63,820 nt of DNA from Coemansia sp. RSA 922. Lineage: Eukaryota > Kickxellomycota > Kickxellomycetes > Kickxellales > Kickxellaceae. A model generated the notes under the pieces. The model saw only the letters and a program-made list of their open reading frames with translations, made no database searches and had not been told where the DNA came from. This document shows positions 52,699 through 62,434 of the stretch, in pieces. Where the stretch lies: NCBI GenBank assembly GCA_027577415.1, contig JANBQS010000018.1, forward strand, positions 1 through 63,820, given 5' to 3'. A program made the position numbers and the translations under genes. Position 1 is the stretch's first letter. Every line of letters starts with the position of its first letter.

Positions 52699-53791
52699 AT
52701 TACTGTTAATTCGGGTAATGCGTAGTATTCAAACAAAATGTGCTATAAACTATTAGAGAATGGTGTGTGAGTGGGGCAAATAAAAATGTGCAGAGGTGGG
52801 CAGAAAAGGGTCGCTTTTTATACGTCTCCCTGGCTTCCCCCAACAAAGCAGTGTTTGGAAGCTTTGAAAATAATGCGCTTTCCTTGCTTGCCTTTAAACT
52901 ATGAGCAGCCAAAGCACTGCGTCAGAGCTAAAAATAGATGCCAGAAAAGGTGGGAAACGTGTGAAGTCATCTATTGCTTGTGAAAAAGGGTCCACCAATC
53001 AGAATCCATTTGGACGCATGAGGGGCGGCCAACAAAGCCCATCCATGAGAGTTTACCATTTTTGGGGAGCCACTGCAAAGAACGCTTTGAAGGCGTGTAG
53101 AAAGAGAAGAGCAAAAACTTGTCCAAACAATGACCACATTGGTGCTTTGTAAGTTTGAGACTTCTTTGAGCAACGCTGGGCTCCTTTGAAAAAAGCCAAG
53201 GCCGCTGCCCACGTTTTCAACAGAGAATCCTCCACTTTTGGCCAAGAAAAAGTAAATGCTAATGCCTTGTCTCCATCCACATTGGTATTTGAGTAAATGC
53301 TATTTTTATTTTTTGCAAACTTGGCAACTACACAAAGATTGACTACTAGATTGATGGTGGTTAGCTTCAAGGGAGAGCTGGTCACAAACTGCCAGAAAAG
53401 TACATGTAACGCACAGTTCTATATCTAGTCCTGGTCTACAGTATGCCAGGTGCAGAATTTACAGAGGTCAAATCCACAGCAACATTATCACCCATGTTGA
53501 TTACCTGAAAACACGACTTGAACTACTGTGTATGGCCTTCTTTGCACTCTGGTTTACTAGGGAATCATTTGTTTTCATCCTGTGTAGATAGCTGGAAAAT
53601 GCAATAATAGTATAACTGCACAATAGCAAGATATAATCTGGTGTGTACAGTTTATTTCTAAAAGCACAGCAACGTATGGATTCAAGTTCGTAAACTGACC
53701 AGTAAAATATTATCTTGACAGCAAGCACTACTGCATTGGGGCTACAGCATTGGAGCCGACTCGTGTGGCCAGTCTGTCGTCCCATCTGACA

Positions 53792-54187
53792 TTATGCAGT
53801 TTTGCTAAATGATACATACTCTACTTGTCCCCGCAGAAGACTCTTTTCAACATTATTTTCTGACATTTTCTCATAGAATGCTACCATTTTGTCGTTGTAT
53901 TGCGCATAGCTGGAGTGGTCATCATCTACAGTGCAAAACCTGATCATCTCATCTTTCCCATTTAGCTGGTCTTCGACAAATGACTTGGTTTTGTCCGTAC
54001 GGTGCACCCACACAATAGTGACATACGGTTTGTCAATTTTCAAAGCCCACTTGAGCATATCGCCTGCTCGAGATTTCTTTTCTCCATATATAGCCACTAC
54101 AAAATGGTAGTGTGTCCAGACTGATAAAATACTTTGCAAAAGTGTCCTGCTTGTAAATTCTACATTCACCTCCGTGAATTCGGGCAT
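53792..54187 (-). CDS. Small orphan family protein P2' (131 aa), paralogue of P2
   Basis: The function is unrecognised. It differs from P2 (22556..22951) at about a dozen residues, for example MPEFTEVNVEF versus MPKFTEENVEF, and several of the changes alter charge. The core HFVVAIYGEKKS, helix AGDMLKWALK and strand YVTIVWVHRTD are retained, as is the C-terminal VEYVSFSKTA. The ATG is 117 bp after a TATA-like box (CATAAAAGG, 54305-54313). The ORF is intact. Confidence 0.72.
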   Translation of the reverse strand: MPEFTEVNVEFTSRTLLQSILSVWTHYHFVVAIYGEKKSRAGDMLKWALKIDKPYVTIVWVHRTDKTKSFVEDQLNGKDEMIRFCTVDDDHSSYAQYNDKMVAFYEKMSENNVEKSLLRGQVEYVSFSKTA

Positions 54188-54765
54188 CTTGCTATTTAAA
54201 AAGAGTATAAAGTAATATTCAAAAAGTTGATAAATATTATTGGAATAAGGTGTGTAAGAATAAAGAAAAGAAAAGGGGCGTGCTTGGGTGGGTAGGAATG
54301 GACGCCTTTTATGTCTCTTTGGCTAATCCAACAAAGCTTGCCGTGGGAGAGATTCCTGTCCACCAAAGACGCTATATTTCTCTAGAATTTCTCACAGAAT
54401 AATATTCAGAAACACCATTCAGAAAATTGTGTATGCTTGATTTCTTTTGAGCCAAGAGCAGCAAAAACGCTTCATGTTAGCAAGCCGGAAATAGATACTG
54501 GCAGAGCAGGAAAAAATGTGTTGATGTGAATCCAATAGATGCGCTCAACCTGCTTTAATGGATGTAAGAAGGCCACTTACTAGTTGGTCCATGAGAGCAT
54601 ATTATTTTTTTGGGCTCACTCAAAAGACTATCTCAAAACCCGACTGACTAAATGATTTTGCTGACAGAAAAAGTTCAGTCAACGTTGGCATTATCTCCAA
54701 CAGATATTGGAATGGTTTAATATATAACATAGAGCAAGAAAAAAAGAATATAAACACAAAGGTAT

Positions 54766-55197
54766 CTAGCTCGCATATTCTGTCACAGTTCGGGTGACAA
54801 CAAAGCATTTTTGTACTACCGAGTTTGAGCTGGAAGTTGAGCTGGAAGTTGAGCTGGAAGTTGATGTACTAGTCTCTGATGGCTCATACAAGGTAGTTGG
54901 GTCTGGCATCGTTACAATTACTATGCCATCGTCGGCTTCGGGCTGCGAAGAAGGTGGCGATGATGAAGGAGACAAAGAGTCCGTGGGTGATGATAGTGGT
55001 GGTAGTGCAATAGCTGCCATAATAGAACTAATGTCGCCGTAAGTGACACCCTCCTCTGGGTTATTGCTGGCTTTTGGTTTAATAGAAGAGCCTCGCTCCT
55101 CTACAGTGACAAATTCGAGTGGTTGCATACCAACAACCATCACCGCTATGGTCGAGAAAAGTACAGTAGTCGGGAGAAGGGTAGAGAGCAGCTTCAT
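54766..55197 (-). CDS. Small secreted Ser/Thr-rich protein (143 aa)
   Basis: The start MKLLSTLLPTTVLFSTIAVM is a typical signal peptide, possibly cleaved before the first polar stretch (FVTVEERG). Upstream codons to 55311 are translated leader and are excluded. The mature part is Pro/Ser-rich (ALPPLSSPTDSLSPSSSPPS), then acidic, then a run of STSS-type repeats encoded by tandem AGTTGAGCTGGA units (minus-strand sense TCCAGCTCAACT) near 54825-54865, ending CFVVTRTVTEYAS. The Ser/Thr-rich tract suggests O-glycosylation. A cell-wall or secreted role is plausible, but no known family or GPI signal is evident. It is divergent to the TDP1 gene at 55718. Confidence 0.65.
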   Translation of the reverse strand: MKLLSTLLPTTVLFSTIAVMVVGMQPLEFVTVEERGSSIKPKASNNPEEGVTYGDISSIMAAIALPPLSSPTDSLSPSSSPPSSQPEADDGIVIVTMPDPTTLYEPSETSTSTSSSTSSSTSSSNSVVQKCFVVTRTVTEYAS

Positions 55198-55717
55198 ATT
55201 TTGTGAAAGAGTCGCCAGAGTACAAAAATAGTAATAAAAATAAAGAAAAACCAAAATAGATGTGGAGTAGAAAGAAAAAAAATAGACCAGAGGCGTCTGT
55301 GAAAGTGGCACAGAAAGTGGTGGCTGCCTTTCTTCAACTGCACTAAGACGGCCTTTGTCAAGATTTTTTTCTACTTTGCGGAAAAGAAAACAAAAATCCC
55401 TTTTTTGAATGCTTCTTACGGCTCTTTTTTATTTTGTAAGCATTGAGAAGCCTTTTGCTCAAAGCCCAGCCAAAAGAAAAAAAAGCACATTCTTTTTATT
55501 GAAGAAAGCGGTCATTTGTGGATAGATCATGTCTGTTCAAACTCAATTTACCTAGAGTTGGTTTACTCAATCATCTTTATCTAGCCCACGCCACAGTCAA
55601 CTGACCCACAAACAGCTTGCAGAAACGCGCACATAGCACTTTTATCTCACACTTTCAAGAACAAAAAAATATATTTGCCTCATCTCTGCATTTATCTACG
55701 TTAGTCGCTATAATAAA
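55198..55717. promoter_or_regulatory. Divergent promoter region, secreted protein / TDP1 (55718)
   Basis: These ~520 bp are A-rich on the left and T-rich near 55375-55500. No clean TATA box is visible. AT-rich words TATTTTGTAAG and TATTTGCC lie within the 300 bp before the TDP1 ATG. No gene is seen. Confidence 0.4.
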
Positions 55718-57238
55718 ATGGCCAGTGACCAATCTGCTGCTGACGACAACATTGCGGCGCAACTACAAGAGTTTGATGAGATGATCAGTTCAGGTGCTAT
55801 TTGCATATCGTCGGACTCCGAATCGGATAAAGACGACGTGGTTCACATTGGACATGTAGACGTTATCTCTCTGCCTTCTTCTCCAGTTATTGATACTAAG
55901 CGCAAGCCCCAGGACTCGGACGATATGTCGCGCGAAACAGCTGTACGCCGAAGACTATCTACTCTGCCGTTTCCCGATGGTGTAGTCCGACTAACGCGTA
56001 TGATCGGCGAGAAGGAGAACCTGGCGGAGGCGGTGACACTGGCAGACATTGTGCAACGAGATAAACTTCGCAAAGCCCTACTCAGTACCTATGTACTAGA
56101 CTTGAACTGGCTTCTCCCGCACTTTGATTCGTCAACGAAACTGGTTATTGTAAAATCGTATAACCCAAACGTCGAACAGCGTGGAATATACCAGTCAGAA
56201 AGTGGACAAGTGACTTTGGTTAACCCCGAATTTGGCAAGCAAGGCTATCCGATTATGCATAGCAAGTTAATGCTTTTGTTTTACGACGACTATGTGCGAT
56301 TCGTTGCTTCATCGGCCAACTTATTTGACATTGACTGGACTTTGTTACAAAACATTGTCTTTATTCAGGATCTGCCCTATACACCAACTGTATCCGCGGC
56401 TACCGAGTTTGGCGATACATTAGCAGGGTCCTTGCGCGATATCAGTGTACCAGAAGCCGTCGTCCAGCAACTGCGTTATGTGGACTTTTCTCGCGTCAAG
56501 ATCCATATCGTGACATCTGTGCCTAGTGCAGCTGGGCGTAGCAAATTCCATGCCGACTCCTACGGTCTAAATCGATTATCAGTAGTGGCAAGAGCTATTC
56601 GCGATCCCGAATTAGACGATCGAGAGCTATACGATACCACGCTTTATTGCTATGGCTCGTCGATGGGCAGACTGACCAGCAGCTATTTGCGCAATTTTTA
56701 CGCTAGTGCACTGGGATCAACCCCAGCCATTATCCAACGCGACGGCGGACTATCATCGACCGACATAGAAAGGAATGTCAAGGTCGGATTCCACACACTC
56801 GCTCAAGGTCAAAAGAACGTAAATGGACCCTTGCCACAGCAATGCATCAAGTTTCAGACCGAGTTTTATTCGAATCCAGAGTTTCCCAAACGCGCACTGC
56901 ACAAGATCGAGTCAAAGGTAGCCAATACATTGGTACATGCCAAGGTCATACTAGCTAGATCGAACGCCACCAAAAATGGACAGCAAAAGGCTAAGGAGCG
57001 TGGATGGATGTATCTCGGTTCTCATAACTTTACTCCTGGCGCTTGGGGACATGTACGAGCTCCTGGCAAGCCTTGTCATGTCAACAATTACGAGTTTGGC
57101 GTAGTGCTACCCGATGTACATTTTGAGTCCATGTTTGGCCGCGATACCGTGACCTGGAACGGTACCAAAATACCGCTACCCTTTAGACTTGCTTGGTCCG
57201 AGTACGAACAAGACGAGATGCCCTTACTGTGTGGTTAA
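55718..57238 (+). CDS. Tyrosyl-DNA phosphodiesterase 1 family protein (506 aa)
   Basis: Both catalytic HKD segments are present. The first is PIMHSKLMLLFYDDYVRFVA followed by SSANLFDIDW. The second is LVHAKVILARS followed by GWMYLGSHNFTPGAWGHV. An ~80-residue N-terminal extension is acidic and Ser-rich (CISSDSESDKDDVVHIG, which looks like a SUMO-interacting motif next to acidic serines). A RKPQ/RRR basic patch could be a nuclear signal. The core then starts at LPFPDGVVRLTRM, the position where the shorter paralogue (49607..50878) begins. Length and architecture fit canonical Tdp1, so this is probably the housekeeping copy that repairs topoisomerase-DNA adducts, and the other a derived paralogue. 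It is a single-exon gene. Confidence 0.9.
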   Translation: MASDQSAADDNIAAQLQEFDEMISSGAICISSDSESDKDDVVHIGHVDVISLPSSPVIDTKRKPQDSDDMSRETAVRRRLSTLPFPDGVVRLTRMIGEKENLAEAVTLADIVQRDKLRKALLSTYVLDLNWLLPHFDSSTKLVIVKSYNPNVEQRGIYQSESGQVTLVNPEFGKQGYPIMHSKLMLLFYDDYVRFVASSANLFDIDWTLLQNIVFIQDLPYTPTVSAATEFGDTLAGSLRDISVPEAVVQQLRYVDFSRVKIHIVTSVPSAAGRSKFHADSYGLNRLSVVARAIRDPELDDRELYDTTLYCYGSSMGRLTSSYLRNFYASALGSTPAIIQRDGGLSSTDIERNVKVGFHTLAQGQKNVNGPLPQQCIKFQTEFYSNPEFPKRALHKIESKVANTLVHAKVILARSNATKNGQQKAKERGWMYLGSHNFTPGAWGHVRAPGKPCHVNNYEFGVVLPDVHFESMFGRDTVTWNGTKIPLPFRLAWSEYEQDEMPLLCG

Positions 57239-57379
57239 CAGGCACGTGACCGATATGTCTTGTACCCAAATATTGCAAATGGCTTACAAGTTAGACACTA
57301 GAAAAAATGCAGAGTTGGCAATGTAGGGGCGCATTAAGGCTAAATTGATATCTATACTAGTATTATTTTTTTTTTGAAC

Positions 57380-58318
57380 ATGTCTAACGCGTCGGCACGC
57401 GATCTGCTGCGGCGAGCACGCGAGCAAAAAAAGCAGCAGCAGCAGCAACAAAAAGTTCAATCTAATACCGATAACAATCGGCTAGCAGCTATATTGAGTG
57501 ATAGCAATGCGCGAGTAGACAGCAAGGGTAACCTATATTGCCTTGTTTGTAATGTTCAAGTCAAGCCAGCCGATACGAGTAGTTGGAAAATACACACAGC
57601 ATCGCGGCGACACCTACAGCACAAGCCGACCAAGCGTATTCACGATGATGGTATTTCAGATATTAGTAAGCTGAGTATAGAAACAGGCGAGACAGCAAAG
57701 CGGCAAAAACTAGATGATGATGGACCACAAGAGACCAATATTCTTGTTGGCTATGGAAGCGACAGCGAAGAATCGGAAAAGCAACAGGAAGACACAACGG
57801 AAGCTGATGGCGACGAGACTAGCGAGCTGCCAACAGGGGTTTTCGATGATGGAATTGAGCCAGATACACATGACGATTCCGATGATGGAGTACAGGCAGC
57901 CCTGCCCAGCGGGTTCTTTGACAACCCCGTCGAGCAAAAGGCAGCAGAGACCAGCGCTAATACCACAGCCGTTGTTGAGCAAGACACGATGCTGGACGAG
58001 CGACTAGCCGAATTCGAGTCTGATATCGCCGACTTAAAACCTACCACTGCCGCTCCACCAGACAATGAGGAAGATGCCGAGTCGGACCAGAACGAAGAGA
58101 CTGAGCTCGAGCATCAGAGCGAGATATGGAGACAACGCACAGACAAACTGCTCCATCTCCGATCGATAATTAAAGAAGGCATACGCGACATGGATATAAG
58201 CGAACTAGCTCCACCAGAGACCACTGACGCAAACATGGAAGAAGAAGACAACGATACTAGTAGCGACTCGGATGAGTACGCAGAGCTAATGAACTGGAGA
58301 TCAGGCAAAATCCAATAA
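57380..58318 (+). CDS. ZNF830/CCDC16-like zinc-finger protein (312 aa)
   Basis: The N-terminus SNASARDLLRRAREQKKQ with a Gln run is followed by one U1-type C2H2 finger: LYCLVCNVQV ... WKIHTASRRH (CxxC, then His-x5-His). A long acidic Glu/Asp/Ser-rich middle and a C-terminal helical SEIWRQRTDKLLHLRSIIKEG complete it. This order (ARELLR-type helix, finger after DSKGNLYC, acidic middle, C-terminal coiled coil) matches ZNF830/CCDC16, a nuclear factor tied to pre-mRNA splicing and genome stability. The middle has tandem similar words GVFDDGIEPDTHDD and GFFDNPVE (a G-[VF]-F-D repeat). The start is the ATG at 57380. It lies 141 bp after TDP1 on the same strand and converges on the SH3-EH gene with 46 bp between stops. 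Confidence 0.78.
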   Translation: MSNASARDLLRRAREQKKQQQQQQKVQSNTDNNRLAAILSDSNARVDSKGNLYCLVCNVQVKPADTSSWKIHTASRRHLQHKPTKRIHDDGISDISKLSIETGETAKRQKLDDDGPQETNILVGYGSDSEESEKQQEDTTEADGDETSELPTGVFDDGIEPDTHDDSDDGVQAALPSGFFDNPVEQKAAETSANTTAVVEQDTMLDERLAEFESDIADLKPTTAAPPDNEEDAESDQNEETELEHQSEIWRQRTDKLLHLRSIIKEGIRDMDISELAPPETTDANMEEEDNDTSSDSDEYAELMNWRSGKIQ

Positions 58319-58364
58319 ACAAAAGGGAGGGGATATACATATTTATAGAATAAAAAATTATGAA

Positions 58365-60161
58365 CTAGTCTGGATACGCTGAGCGCAAAAGGTCGACTGA
58401 GAGTATCTCTGGAATGGGCTCTTGGCGTAGTGCACAGTCAGTCAGATGCATGATAATGTAAAACTCGCCCGGCCCAAACTTTCCATTGAGGTTTCTGTCT
58501 GAGAGAGCCCAGATTCTGCGCAAGAGGTCGTCAGGCAGCCTGCACCTGATGACAACAGCGTGTACCTCGTCGGCGTTCAAAAAGCCCCGCTTGCCGTGCT
58601 GCTTATCCAGCCGCTTGAACAAGTGTGAGTACCGGGCAAGTGCGTCGGCGGGGATCGCATCGGACTTTGCCGACGAGCGGTGAATGGCAGTGGTTAGCGG
58701 AGATTGAAAGCCCCCACTGCCAGTAAACGATAGCGCCGGCGATAACAACGATGGGCTGTTGGAGCTGTTAGTAGTAGAGTCGGTTGGAGGCACGTATCCT
58801 GAGTGACTCGCGAATGACACAGACCGGCTTACTCCGGGCTGCTGCTTGGCTGGCTTTGGAGGGAGCACTGGCTGCCGCTGAGCCATGCCGGCAATAGAGA
58901 CAGTAGAGCGCGAAGGTGTGGCAGAGACCAGCGGACGAGTTCCCCTCACTTCGCGCGCAGCAGTCAGTGGAATACCTCCGCCTCCGCCATTGTGTGTGAT
59001 CGGCGGAGTGCTGCTATTGCTAGCGGGAGTGTGAGTCCGTGGGTCGAAATTGTCTTCAAAAGTCCGATGCGCAGCAGCACGAGCAGTGGTACCATTGCCG
59101 CCGCCATTGAGTTGGGCAATAAGCTGCCGGGGATTCGGCTGGATGGCGCTCTCGACCGGCGCAACAAGGGGCTCAGCAATAACGCGGCGAGATGGACTGT
59201 AAGGGAGTGTCGGCGGCGTGTTTTCCAGTGCGGGATTGCTGACAGGTATCTGGGCAGCTCTCTGCTGTTGAGCCAGTCTCTCTTGCGCGGCGCTGCGTGC
59301 GGAACTGAACGGCAGTACGGGCGCATCGTTTTCTGTCGATGGGTGGCTGTTTCTGAACTCCGACTGCGGATTGAAAGCAGGCTTTGGCTTTAGCGTCGGC
59401 TTGGGAGCAAGGGTCGGCACGGGTTTATGTGTAGTGGCCAATGTATCCGGCTTGGACATTATGACAGGCTTGGTGGCAACAGCTGGCTTGGACAGAATGA
59501 CTGGCTTTGCGGCGACTGGTGGTGGCGGCGGCGGTACTTCTTTGCTCCTAGCTGCAGATGCAGCGCCTATGCCAAACTTTGACTCCCACAGCTCAGCAGC
59601 CTCGCGCTCCTTTTGGCGGCGCAACTCCGGGTCACTACTGTCAATGTTGATGGGCTTTGGCGGAAGCACCGGCTGATGATTTTGATGTACAGAGGGCAGT
59701 GGCTCAGACTTTGGCTCTGACTTTGGCTTCATCACCGGCTTTGTTGTCGGCTTTGGTGCCAGCGGCCGAGCAGGGCGAGGTACCTGATTAAATAGGGGCT
59801 TTGTAGAAACTGGTGGAGCTGCCGCCTGTCGTCCAAGTGAAACTGCAGTAGGTGGTGGGGGTGGTGGCGGGCGTGGTCGTGTGGAACTATTGAGATCGCG
59901 GGAAAACTGCTCGAGCTTCAAAGTCGACGACAACAGACCTGAGCTTTGTAGTTTCTGAAGAAAGCGCATGTCGTCGCCAGTCTCAGGAACTAGCTCAGTA
60001 TAGACTACGGGGAATAATCCGCGGTCACCAGTGGTCTCAACGGTCCCAACTAGCCACCCGTCTTCAGAAGAGTCGGCGACAGCTCCAAGCCAGTCGTCGG
60101 CGTCAAACGTCACCTCGCCAGCGTTCTCGGCCACGCAGGCGTAGATTGCCCTAGCTCGCAT
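58365..60161 (-). CDS. SH3 - proline-rich - EH domain adaptor (598 aa)
   Basis: Residues 1-60 form an SH3 domain: RARAIYACVAENAGEVTFDA, EDGWLVGTVETTGDRGLFP, VVYTELV. A ~420-residue disordered middle is rich in Pro, with polyproline runs (RPRPPPPPPP, EVPPPPPPVAAK) and repeated AxKPxLKPK-like words that could bind other SH3 domains. The C-terminal ~100 residues form an EH domain: YSHLFKRLDKQHGKRGFLNA, the conserved LLRRIWALSDRN and the EF-loop-like NLNGKFGPGEFYIIMHLT. EH domains bind NPF motifs in endocytic proteins, so this is probably an adaptor at endocytic actin patches. SH3 first and EH last is the reverse of intersectin. The ORF is intact and intronless. The function is inferred from domains only. 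Confidence 0.85.
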   Translation of the reverse strand: MRARAIYACVAENAGEVTFDADDWLGAVADSSEDGWLVGTVETTGDRGLFPVVYTELVPETGDDMRFLQKLQSSGLLSSTLKLEQFSRDLNSSTRPRPPPPPPPTAVSLGRQAAAPPVSTKPLFNQVPRPARPLAPKPTTKPVMKPKSEPKSEPLPSVHQNHQPVLPPKPINIDSSDPELRRQKEREAAELWESKFGIGAASAARSKEVPPPPPPVAAKPVILSKPAVATKPVIMSKPDTLATTHKPVPTLAPKPTLKPKPAFNPQSEFRNSHPSTENDAPVLPFSSARSAAQERLAQQQRAAQIPVSNPALENTPPTLPYSPSRRVIAEPLVAPVESAIQPNPRQLIAQLNGGGNGTTARAAAHRTFEDNFDPRTHTPASNSSTPPITHNGGGGGIPLTAAREVRGTRPLVSATPSRSTVSIAGMAQRQPVLPPKPAKQQPGVSRSVSFASHSGYVPPTDSTTNSSNSPSLLSPALSFTGSGGFQSPLTTAIHRSSAKSDAIPADALARYSHLFKRLDKQHGKRGFLNADEVHAVVIRCRLPDDLLRRIWALSDRNLNGKFGPGEFYIIMHLTDCALRQEPIPEILSVDLLRSAYPD

Positions 60162-60463
60162 TAGAATAATAAAAAAGAATTAGGAGAGAAAAAATAAAAA
60201 TAAAAAAAAAGCCAACCAAATTTTACTCGAAAGGAGAAAGAAGAAGCAAAGTAACAACCGCCCTTCGGAAAAAAGGGGGTGAGAGGGGACGAGCTTTTTC
60301 GCCTGCCAGTCTGCAGGGAAGCGGGTGCCTATTTATAGACACGCCCAAAGTTCCCTAACTGATCCTCTGAAAGACAAGTTTGGATTAATTTTTTTAAGCA
60401 CACGTCACTTCTCTTCTTGTTGTCCTTACTTTTTCTTCTCTTGTGTCATTTCGCTCTCTTCAA
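60162..60463. promoter_or_regulatory. Divergent promoter region SH3-EH gene / F-box-like gene
   Basis: This 302 bp region contains AGGGGG/GAGGGG words (around 60274-60290, resembling stress-response elements), TATTTATAG at 60331-60339 as a TATA-like site for the plus-strand gene, and T-rich leader sequence before the ATG at 60464. Confidence 0.45.
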
Positions 60464-62254
60464 ATGCAACACCTTTCAACCTTTCAACTTCTCCCCGACC
60501 ACATCGTCCGGATGGTAGTGAACCATCTGATAGGCAGCAATAGACTATTGTATAGCGGCGTCACACCTGACAGCGAAGAGCACAAGCTGCTGTTAATGCC
60601 ACTGCTGTGGGTCAGCCAAAACTTTCGGATCATCGCCGCAGCGAGCTTTTACCGAGTCAGCACAGTGAAGATCTACGACAATGGCGCCGATCAGCGCTCC
60701 ACGCAGTACTCGTCGTCTCGTCGCCTTCAAGAATTCTATCGCTCCTCATACCATCTAGCTCGAGAGGTGGACATTATTCTGGAAAAGTCGAGTATATTCT
60801 CTGGCCAAGCGCTAGAGATCCTATCACGTACACCATTCGACGGTATCGGGTTCCAGGAGGCGCGCAAGCTCAAGTTCAGATTCTACTTACCGCACTGGAA
60901 AGAGAAAGAGTGGCACGATCTATATGCGAAGCTAGAAAATATGAGGAGCCGATTTGATACCATATCAGAGTACGATGACTGGCGGAAGAAGAAGGAGCAG
61001 AAACTAGAAGAAGAGCAGATAAACAAGGCTCCGGCGGTGACGTCCAACATCAATGCGTTCGTAAAGCGGATCAGGCAGATGGCACCAATGCTTCGTGAAG
61101 TCGAGGTGACGGGTAAACGTTTCGGGATGGAACGAGATACCGAAGCAAGGTTCTTTGATATCCTGCTGGCTCAGCTCCTTAGGCTTACTCCTCGTATCGT
61201 GTTCCGAACTCCCAGAGACGATGACCCTGTGGTTCTGTTGGTGCGCGGCATATCCAACCTAACCCACCTCGACATTGAATCTGATAAAATTGAACAGATT
61301 GCGCAGCTGGCACGGCGGAACGCGGCGACACTACAAAGTCTTGTCATCAAGACTAAAGGGTATGGACTCGCCTCTGAGCTTATCAAGGAGGCTGACAGCG
61401 GTTATGTTTGCTATTCTCGGTTGCGTGTCCTGAAACTGGAGCTCTACCCTGAATTCGAGCGGCACGAGTGTCCTGCTCTTTCCGGCGCAGTGCCATTCCC
61501 CAGTCTTCGGCTATTGAGACACACTGGATACTACCCGTTTAGCGATGACGTTCTATTCAGGGGAAACGCAGCTACGCTTGAGAGCCTGGTATTAAGAGCC
61601 CTACAGCAGCATATTGCTAAGCTTATCAAAAGTGGCATATTTACGCCGACCAGCCATCCGAAACTACAATACGTCAAAATCGCCTATACGGATGTGCGTG
61701 GATTGGGTCCGTTTGAGTCGTATACGGAATACCTGCAGATATTGCTAAGCGTTGGACCCAATGCTGCGGTGCGGAGTTTTCCTGGCAGTGGGGCGCTGTC
61801 CAACGTCTCCTATGACATTTCGCTATTCGATGACTATCCCAACATCCAGGTCCTTGATTTACCAGATATATCGATAGAGATCTGGGATGCTATTACACTT
61901 ATCCAGACGCTGCCACTACTTTCGGATCTGCACAGCAGGATGCCCCTGGCTATTCCGCCGATCGACGGTGTATTCATGCCTGAGCTTCCAGAATACCTGA
62001 TCTCGAAATACGCGCCCATGGGTCAGCGATTCCGGTGCTGGCATCTCAGCCATCGTAGTATTATCGTCTCTGAAGTGGTGATGCGTGCCTTGCTGTTGGC
62101 ATTGATATGTCCGAATTTCGACTACTGCGCCACGCCTACGAAGCAACGTAAGGAGTATATGTACGAATTCGAAAAGAACATCAATTTGCTCAGGTTCAAG
62201 CACCATGTACCTCGACTGCGGCGCTTACAGTTTGTTCAACACCAGGATAGGTGA
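60464..62254 (+). CDS. F-box-like/leucine-rich family protein, intact copy (596 aa)
   Basis: The start is the ATG at 60464; the frame is open a few codons upstream. The N-terminus FQLLPDHIVRMVVNHLIGSN followed by LLLMPLLWVSQNFRIIAA has the form of a divergent F-box module: a helix, then a conserved Trp region. The remaining ~500 residues contain leucine-rich, LRR-like units (LTHLDIESDKIEQIAQLARR, LFRGNAATLESLVL, IFTPTSHPKLQYVK), and close with LALICPNFDYCAT and VPRLRRLQF. F-box-LRR proteins recruit substrates to SCF ubiquitin ligases. Here that is an inference, because the F-box is only weakly recognisable. Two other copies in this window are frame-broken (19112..20893 and 38176..39931), making this the only complete one seen. 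Confidence 0.72.
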   Translation: MQHLSTFQLLPDHIVRMVVNHLIGSNRLLYSGVTPDSEEHKLLLMPLLWVSQNFRIIAAASFYRVSTVKIYDNGADQRSTQYSSSRRLQEFYRSSYHLAREVDIILEKSSIFSGQALEILSRTPFDGIGFQEARKLKFRFYLPHWKEKEWHDLYAKLENMRSRFDTISEYDDWRKKKEQKLEEEQINKAPAVTSNINAFVKRIRQMAPMLREVEVTGKRFGMERDTEARFFDILLAQLLRLTPRIVFRTPRDDDPVVLLVRGISNLTHLDIESDKIEQIAQLARRNAATLQSLVIKTKGYGLASELIKEADSGYVCYSRLRVLKLELYPEFERHECPALSGAVPFPSLRLLRHTGYYPFSDDVLFRGNAATLESLVLRALQQHIAKLIKSGIFTPTSHPKLQYVKIAYTDVRGLGPFESYTEYLQILLSVGPNAAVRSFPGSGALSNVSYDISLFDDYPNIQVLDLPDISIEIWDAITLIQTLPLLSDLHSRMPLAIPPIDGVFMPELPEYLISKYAPMGQRFRCWHLSHRSIIVSEVVMRALLLALICPNFDYCATPTKQRKEYMYEFEKNINLLRFKHHVPRLRRLQFVQHQDR

Positions 62255-62265
62255 CTTGATGTGTT

Positions 62266-62434
62266 CAATATGCAGAACTTGGAGCCCGTCACTGAGAAAC
62301 CCGATTCTGAGCAAGTGGCAGCCTCACGTCCAGACAACACGCAGCGGTCAACAGAGGCATTGGAAGAGATTGGGGTCAACGTCGCGTGCGTGCCATTTGA
62401 GCTGTGGTGGACCGACTACATTAAGCAAAAGTGA
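62266..62434 (+). pseudogene. 3' fragment of the MAT2B-like gene
   Basis: From MQNLEPVTEKPDSEQVAASR to WWTDYIKQK and TGA it copies the last ~55 codons of the gene at 57..965, in inverted orientation. Visible amino-acid changes (V to E, M to V, L to R, Y to C, Q to L) fall in otherwise conserved positions, as expected for a non-coding remnant. It begins abruptly 11 bp after the stop of the F-box-like gene. Confidence 0.85.

Larger units (their letters stand above)
52212..54575. repeat. Direct segmental duplication, right copy (partner 20966..23345)
   Basis: It has the same gene content and orientation as the left copy (two small minus-strand genes). The left boundary begins TACTAGTTCATAAAACATC in both. 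The right boundary is where GAATCCAATAG (54528 / 23300) ceases to continue into shared sequence. Confidence 0.85.
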
